Origin: Halorubrum hochsteinianum
GTDB lineage: Archaea > Halobacteriota > Halobacteria > Halobacteriales > Haloferacaceae
DNA: 64,000 nucleotides
Assembly: GCF_023702125.1 (NCBI RefSeq)
Contig: NZ_CP098415.1
Location: 1,984,001 to 2,048,000 of the forward strand
Direction of reading: 5' to 3'
Shown: positions 61,373 through 64,000 of the stretch, piece after piece
Layout of the letters: each line of letters opens with the position of its first letter
How positions within the stretch are numbered: the stretch's first letter is position 1
Program-made: the position numbers and the translations under genes
Notes under the pieces: generated by a model
Databases searched by the model: none
What the model was told of the DNA's origin: nothing
The model's input: the letters and a program-made list of their open reading frames with translations, nothing else

Positions 61373-61855
61373 ATGTCGGTGCCGCCCGCACGGAGAGTCG
61401 TGACTCAACACAGCGAACAGTCGAGCCGTCGGATCGCGTTCGTCTGCGTCCAGAACGCCGGACGGAGCCAGATGGCCGCCGCGTTCGCCGAACGGGAGCG
61501 CGACCGCCGGAACGCGGGCGACCGGATCGAGATCGTCACCGGCGGGACGCGGCCCGCCGACCACGTTCACGAGGTCGTCGTCGAGGCGATGGCGGAAGTT
61601 GACATCGACATCAGCGACCAAACGCCCCGGGAGGTGACGCCCGACGAGCTACGGGCGGTCGACCTCGTCGTCACGATGGGCTGTTCGGCGTCGGACGTGT
61701 GCCCGGCGACGTGGAACGGCGAGAACCGCGACTGGGGACTCGACGACCCGCACGGGCGACCGATCGAGGAGGTCCGCGAGATCCGTGACGAGGTCGAGGC
61801 GCGCGTCGTCGCGCTGTTCGACGAACTCCTGTCGGAGCCGCCCTCCGCGGAGTGA
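61373..61855 (+). CDS. Low-molecular-weight phosphatase/arsenate-reductase-like protein
   Basis: A 160-aa protein of the LMW tyrosine-phosphatase/ArsC fold. The active-site loop is CVQNAGRSQMAAAFAE with the catalytic Cys near residue 27; VTMGCSASDVCP near the C-terminus offers a second Cys pair as in thioredoxin-linked arsenate reductases, and a DDPHGR aspartate. A GTG at 61400 is an alternative start. It is not adjacent to arsA in the same direction, though a nearby ArsA operon supports an arsenic role. Confidence 0.82.
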   Translation: MSVPPARRVVTQHSEQSSRRIAFVCVQNAGRSQMAAAFAERERDRRNAGDRIEIVTGGTRPADHVHEVVVEAMAEVDIDISDQTPREVTPDELRAVDLVVTMGCSASDVCPATWNGENRDWGLDDPHGRPIEEVREIRDEVEARVVALFDELLSEPPSAE

Positions 61856-61899
61856 GGCGGCAAGAATAATCGGCCGGGGCCAGTTCGGGGCGGACGCCG

Positions 61900-62124
61900 C
61901 TAACAGCAGCCGTCGTCGTCAGCGCCGCAGACGTCGCCGTAGTCGATCCCCGTCTCGTCGCCGATCGCCTCGTTACACTGCATCACCATCGTGGTGAACG
62001 CGAACTCCGCCGACGATTCCTTCGCGGCGGCGAGTTCCTCGCCCAGGGCCTCGGCGGCCGCGACGACCTCGTCATCGGTGGCCCCGTCCGCGTCGGAACC
62101 GCGTTCGGAGGCGCTCAACAGCAC
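61900..62124 (-). CDS. Small Cys-Cys-tailed haloarchaeal protein (HcsS-like)
   Basis: About 74 aa, starting at GTG 62124 or, more tightly coupled, at TTG 62118, which overlaps the preceding stop as TTGA. It is mostly helical and ends with DVCGADDDGCC, two adjacent cysteines at the very C-terminus, plus two further internal cysteines. From memory, this fits the small partner of the pair named halo-CC-star proteins (HcsS). It is the last gene downstream of arsA. A metal- or thiol-binding role is inferred. Confidence 0.7.
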   Translation of the reverse strand: MLLSASERGSDADGATDDEVVAAAEALGEELAAAKESSAEFAFTTMVMQCNEAIGDETGIDYGDVCGADDDGCC

Positions 62125-62543
62125 CCACCTCCGGTGGACCGCGCGAACTCCTCGCCGATCGCCTCGCTGATTACGTCGTTCGTCTGCTGGAGGAGGTCGA
62201 CGAGATCGCTCTGTGCGGCCTGGTGCCGCTGGATCGTTTCGTCGTTCGACATCTCAGCCTGAAGCTGCTTCAACTCGGCCATCACCGACTGATCGAACCC
62301 GCCGCGTTGCATCTGTTGTTGCTTTCGTCGGTACTCGCGGAGTAGCGCCATCGCGTCGTCGTCCGCCTGAAGCGCCTCGTCGGATTCGACGAACCGCCGG
62401 TACGTTTCCGACTCGCCGAGGACGTCGAGGAACTCGCGGAGCGCCGCCTCGACGTTCTCCCCCGCGCCCGCTTCGGCGGCCTCGTCGCTCGCCGGGTCCG
62501 CGACGCTCTCCGTCGCGTCGTCGGAGTTCCGCGCGTCGCTCAC
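62115..62543 (-). CDS. YlbF-family protein with Cys-Cys tail (HcsL-like)
   Basis: A 142-aa protein starting with GTG that overlaps the arsA stop (GTGA). Residues about 35-130 are the YlbF/YmcA helical domain (AALREFLDVLGESETYRRFVES, DDDAMALLREYRRKQQQM), followed by FARSTGGGCC at the C-terminus. YlbF relatives regulate RNA processing in Bacillus, but here the Cys-Cys tail and arsA coupling point to a different task. It resembles the large halo-CC-star protein (HcsL) as remembered. Confidence 0.72.
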   Translation of the reverse strand: MSDARNSDDATESVADPASDEAAEAGAGENVEAALREFLDVLGESETYRRFVESDEALQADDDAMALLREYRRKQQQMQRGGFDQSVMAELKQLQAEMSNDETIQRHQAAQSDLVDLLQQTNDVISEAIGEEFARSTGGGCC

Positions 62544-64000
62544 GAGGGAGTCACCTCCGGCGCGTCCGCGTCGGCGACGTCCGCCAGCCCGGTAACCTCG
62601 TCGCCGAAGGCGGTCAGCTCGTCGAGGCCGATCGGCTCGTCCCGGCGGAGCGGGGCGAGCATGAGCGGCGCGTCGAACCGGTCGCGGATCTCCGTCAGGT
62701 ACTGCGCCTGCTGCGCGCGTCGATCGGCGAAGAAGGCGTTGTCGCCGTACTCCTCGGGGAGGAGGTAGTTGGCGACGACCAGCGAGGTCTCGATGCCGAC
62801 CTGGTCTCTCAGGTCGGCGGCCGCGCGGTACGCCTCCATCATGGGCGTGTACTCGGGGTACATCACGAACGCGAAGGTGCTCTGCTCGGGGTCTTTCATC
62901 GTCTCGATGACTTCGTCGTACTGGTCGCCCTTCGCAGGCGCGGCACCTTTCGTCAGCGAGCCGAGGTCCATGAACCCCTTCCAGTCGGATGGGAGTTCGA
63001 GCAAGCGGAGGGTGTGACCCGTGGGTGCCGTGTCGAAGACGACGACGTCGTAGCCGTCCTCGTCGAAGTAGCTCACGAACTTCTCTAAGGCGGCCATCTC
63101 TTCGGCGCACGGCGACTCCAGCTCCTCCTCGACGTTCGCGATCGCGGCGTCGACGTCTATCTGGGTGTCCTCCTTGTTCTCGTACATCTCGGTGACGTGG
63201 TCGAGGACCTGCTCGCGGTACTCCGCAAGCGCTTTTTCCTGATCGATCCGCGCCGCGTCGAGGTTGGCCTGGCCGACCGAGGTGGGCTCATGGCTTACGG
63301 GCTCGCCGAAGATGTCCTCCAAGTGCGCGGCCGGGTCGGTCGTCACCACGAGCGTCTCGTGGCCCGCCTCGGCGAGCTTCGTCGCTGCCGTCGCGGCGAC
63401 CGTGCTCTTGCCGACGCCGCCCTTCCCGGTGAAGAAGAGGTACTGCGTCTCCTCGCCGGGCGTCAGCTGTTCGACGACTGCGTCGGTGTCAGCGGTCCCG
63501 TCGAAGTCGACCGTCCCGTCGGCGTCCGCGTCGGTCGCCGCGCCGATGTCGACCGTCGCCTCGTCGCCGTCGTAGAGGACGCCGGCCACGTCGGCAAGCA
63601 GGTCGAGCCCCGCGATCTCGCCGGGCTGGAGCGGGTACGTCGCGGTCGCGTCGGCGTCGAACTCCTCGCGGGCGCGCTCGATGACGGCCTGCTCGTCCGC
63701 GCGCTTCCCCTCGAAGAACGGGTCCTCGCACACCGACTCGGGGTGGTAGCCGTTGAGGATCAACAGCTGCGACTCGATGCCGAGGTCGCCGAGGTCGCCC
63801 GCGCTGCGCTCGATCTCGTCGATCGAGGAGTCCTCGGGCTTGCCGACGAACGCGAACGAGGTGCGCTCGCCGTCCTGAAGCGCGTCGATGGCGCGCTCGT
63901 AGTCCTGCTTGCGCTCTCCCATCGACGCGGCGGGGCCGATACAGGTCGATCCGCCCTTCTCCAGTTCGGCGTTCCAGTCGGAGGGGAGCTCCATCAGCCG
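62540..64000 (-). CDS. arsA: ArsA/Get3-type transport-energising ATPase, two-domain form (5' end off window)
   Basis: About 486 residues are visible and the frame continues past the right edge, since codons before the ATG at 63994 read on. Two half-molecules are present: the end of the first (RLMELPSDWNAELEKGG) and a complete second half with the P-loop FTGKGGVGKSTVAA, VVTTDPAAHLEDIFG and VFDTAPTGHTLRLLELPSDW. The duplicated architecture is that of arsenite-pump ArsA. Metal-site cysteines of E. coli ArsA are not clearly preserved; the visible Cys are CIGP, CEDP and SPCAEEM. It is coupled to two Cys-Cys-tailed genes. Confidence 0.87.
   Translation of the reverse strand, partial: RLMELPSDWNAELEKGGSTCIGPAASMGERKQDYERAIDALQDGERTSFAFVGKPEDSSIDEIERSAGDLGDLGIESQLLILNGYHPESVCEDPFFEGKRADEQAVIERAREEFDADATATYPLQPGEIAGLDLLADVAGVLYDGDEATVDIGAATDADADGTVDFDGTADTDAVVEQLTPGEETQYLFFTGKGGVGKSTVAATAATKLAEAGHETLVVTTDPAAHLEDIFGEPVSHEPTSVGQANLDAARIDQEKALAEYREQVLDHVTEMYENKEDTQIDVDAAIANVEEELESPCAEEMAALEKFVSYFDEDGYDVVVFDTAPTGHTLRLLELPSDWKGFMDLGSLTKGAAPAKGDQYDEVIETMKDPEQSTFAFVMYPEYTPMMEAYRAAADLRDQVGIETSLVVANYLLPEEYGDNAFFADRRAQQAQYLTEIRDRFDAPLMLAPLRRDEPIGLDELTAFGDEVTGLADVADADAPEVTPS

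Noticed and set aside
61373-61855. CRISPR array or spacer repeats near the arsenic genes or elsewhere in the window
   Set aside because: No regularly spaced direct repeats of 28-37 bases were seen; the tandem repeats found are contiguous.

Overview
The window is haloarchaeal chromosome (class Halobacteria; the overall style fits Halorubrum or a close relative, inferred only from sequence character). The signs are very GC-rich DNA, acidic proteins, start/stop overlaps of the ATGA or GTGA type, TATA-like boxes about 25-30 bases before start codons (leaderless transcripts), and the archaeal ribosomal-protein/RNA-polymerase cluster with its two embedded tRNA genes.

Region 1 (1-8339) is the end of an integrative element or provirus lying against the 3' end of tRNA-Pro(GGG). 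It holds the tail of one gene, a 1074-aa envelope-anchored surface protein, a small membrane protein, a hairpin-rich convergent intergenic region, and a seven-gene overlapping minus-strand operon (zinc-finger proteins, a methyltransferase-like protein, a MazG-like protein, an unlisted 45-aa gene and a 630-aa protein with a winged-helix segment). No integrase is in the window; the other end must lie to the left.

Region 2 (8339-13226) is ordinary chromosome on the minus strand: an aspartoacylase-family protein, the Cbf5/TruB pseudouridine synthase, cytidylate kinase, a small membrane protein and a zinc-type dehydrogenase with five tandem repeats upstream of its promoter. Region 3 (13227-19454) is the informational operon tRNA-Ser, S13, S4, S11, RpoD, tRNA-Leu, L18e, L13, S9, RpoN, RpoK, enolase, S2. 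Region 4 (19537-25145) has two membrane proteins, mevalonate kinase plus isopentenyl phosphate kinase (isoprenoid lipid precursors), the Mrp iron-sulfur carrier and YqeC. Region 5 (25320-36618) has a formate-dehydrogenase-like molybdoenzyme with an in-frame double-hairpin insertion, a chemotaxis transducer, DUF5785, the dgcN-dgcA D-glutamate pair, PspA, and an epimerase/oxidoreductase pair.

Region 6 (36730-50108) holds an AT-richer exported protein with a PGF-CTERM-like tail, a pilin, a Yip1 protein, a RecJ-like protein with a decayed DHH motif, DoxX, a J-domain/ferredoxin fusion, FEN1, the glycine-cleavage genes gcvH-gcvPA-gcvPB (no gcvT here), an HTH-10 regulator and threonine synthase. Region 7 (50187-55394) has 6-phosphogluconate dehydrogenase, a DUF5802 gene bracketed by two inverted copies of a non-coding repeat element (a third copy lies at 30855-31121), a Vms1-type peptidyl-tRNA hydrolase and a run of small enzymes. 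Region 8 (55537-64000) has an Lrp regulator, an amidohydrolase, a dabB-dabA inorganic-carbon uptake operon with the zinc-site residues intact, an arsenate-reductase-like phosphatase, and an ArsA ATPase followed by two small proteins that both end in Cys-Cys.

The most noteworthy items are the modular repeat family, the ArsA/Cys-Cys operon, the haloarchaeal Dab operon with an inverted repeat at its promoter, and the element at tRNA-Pro.
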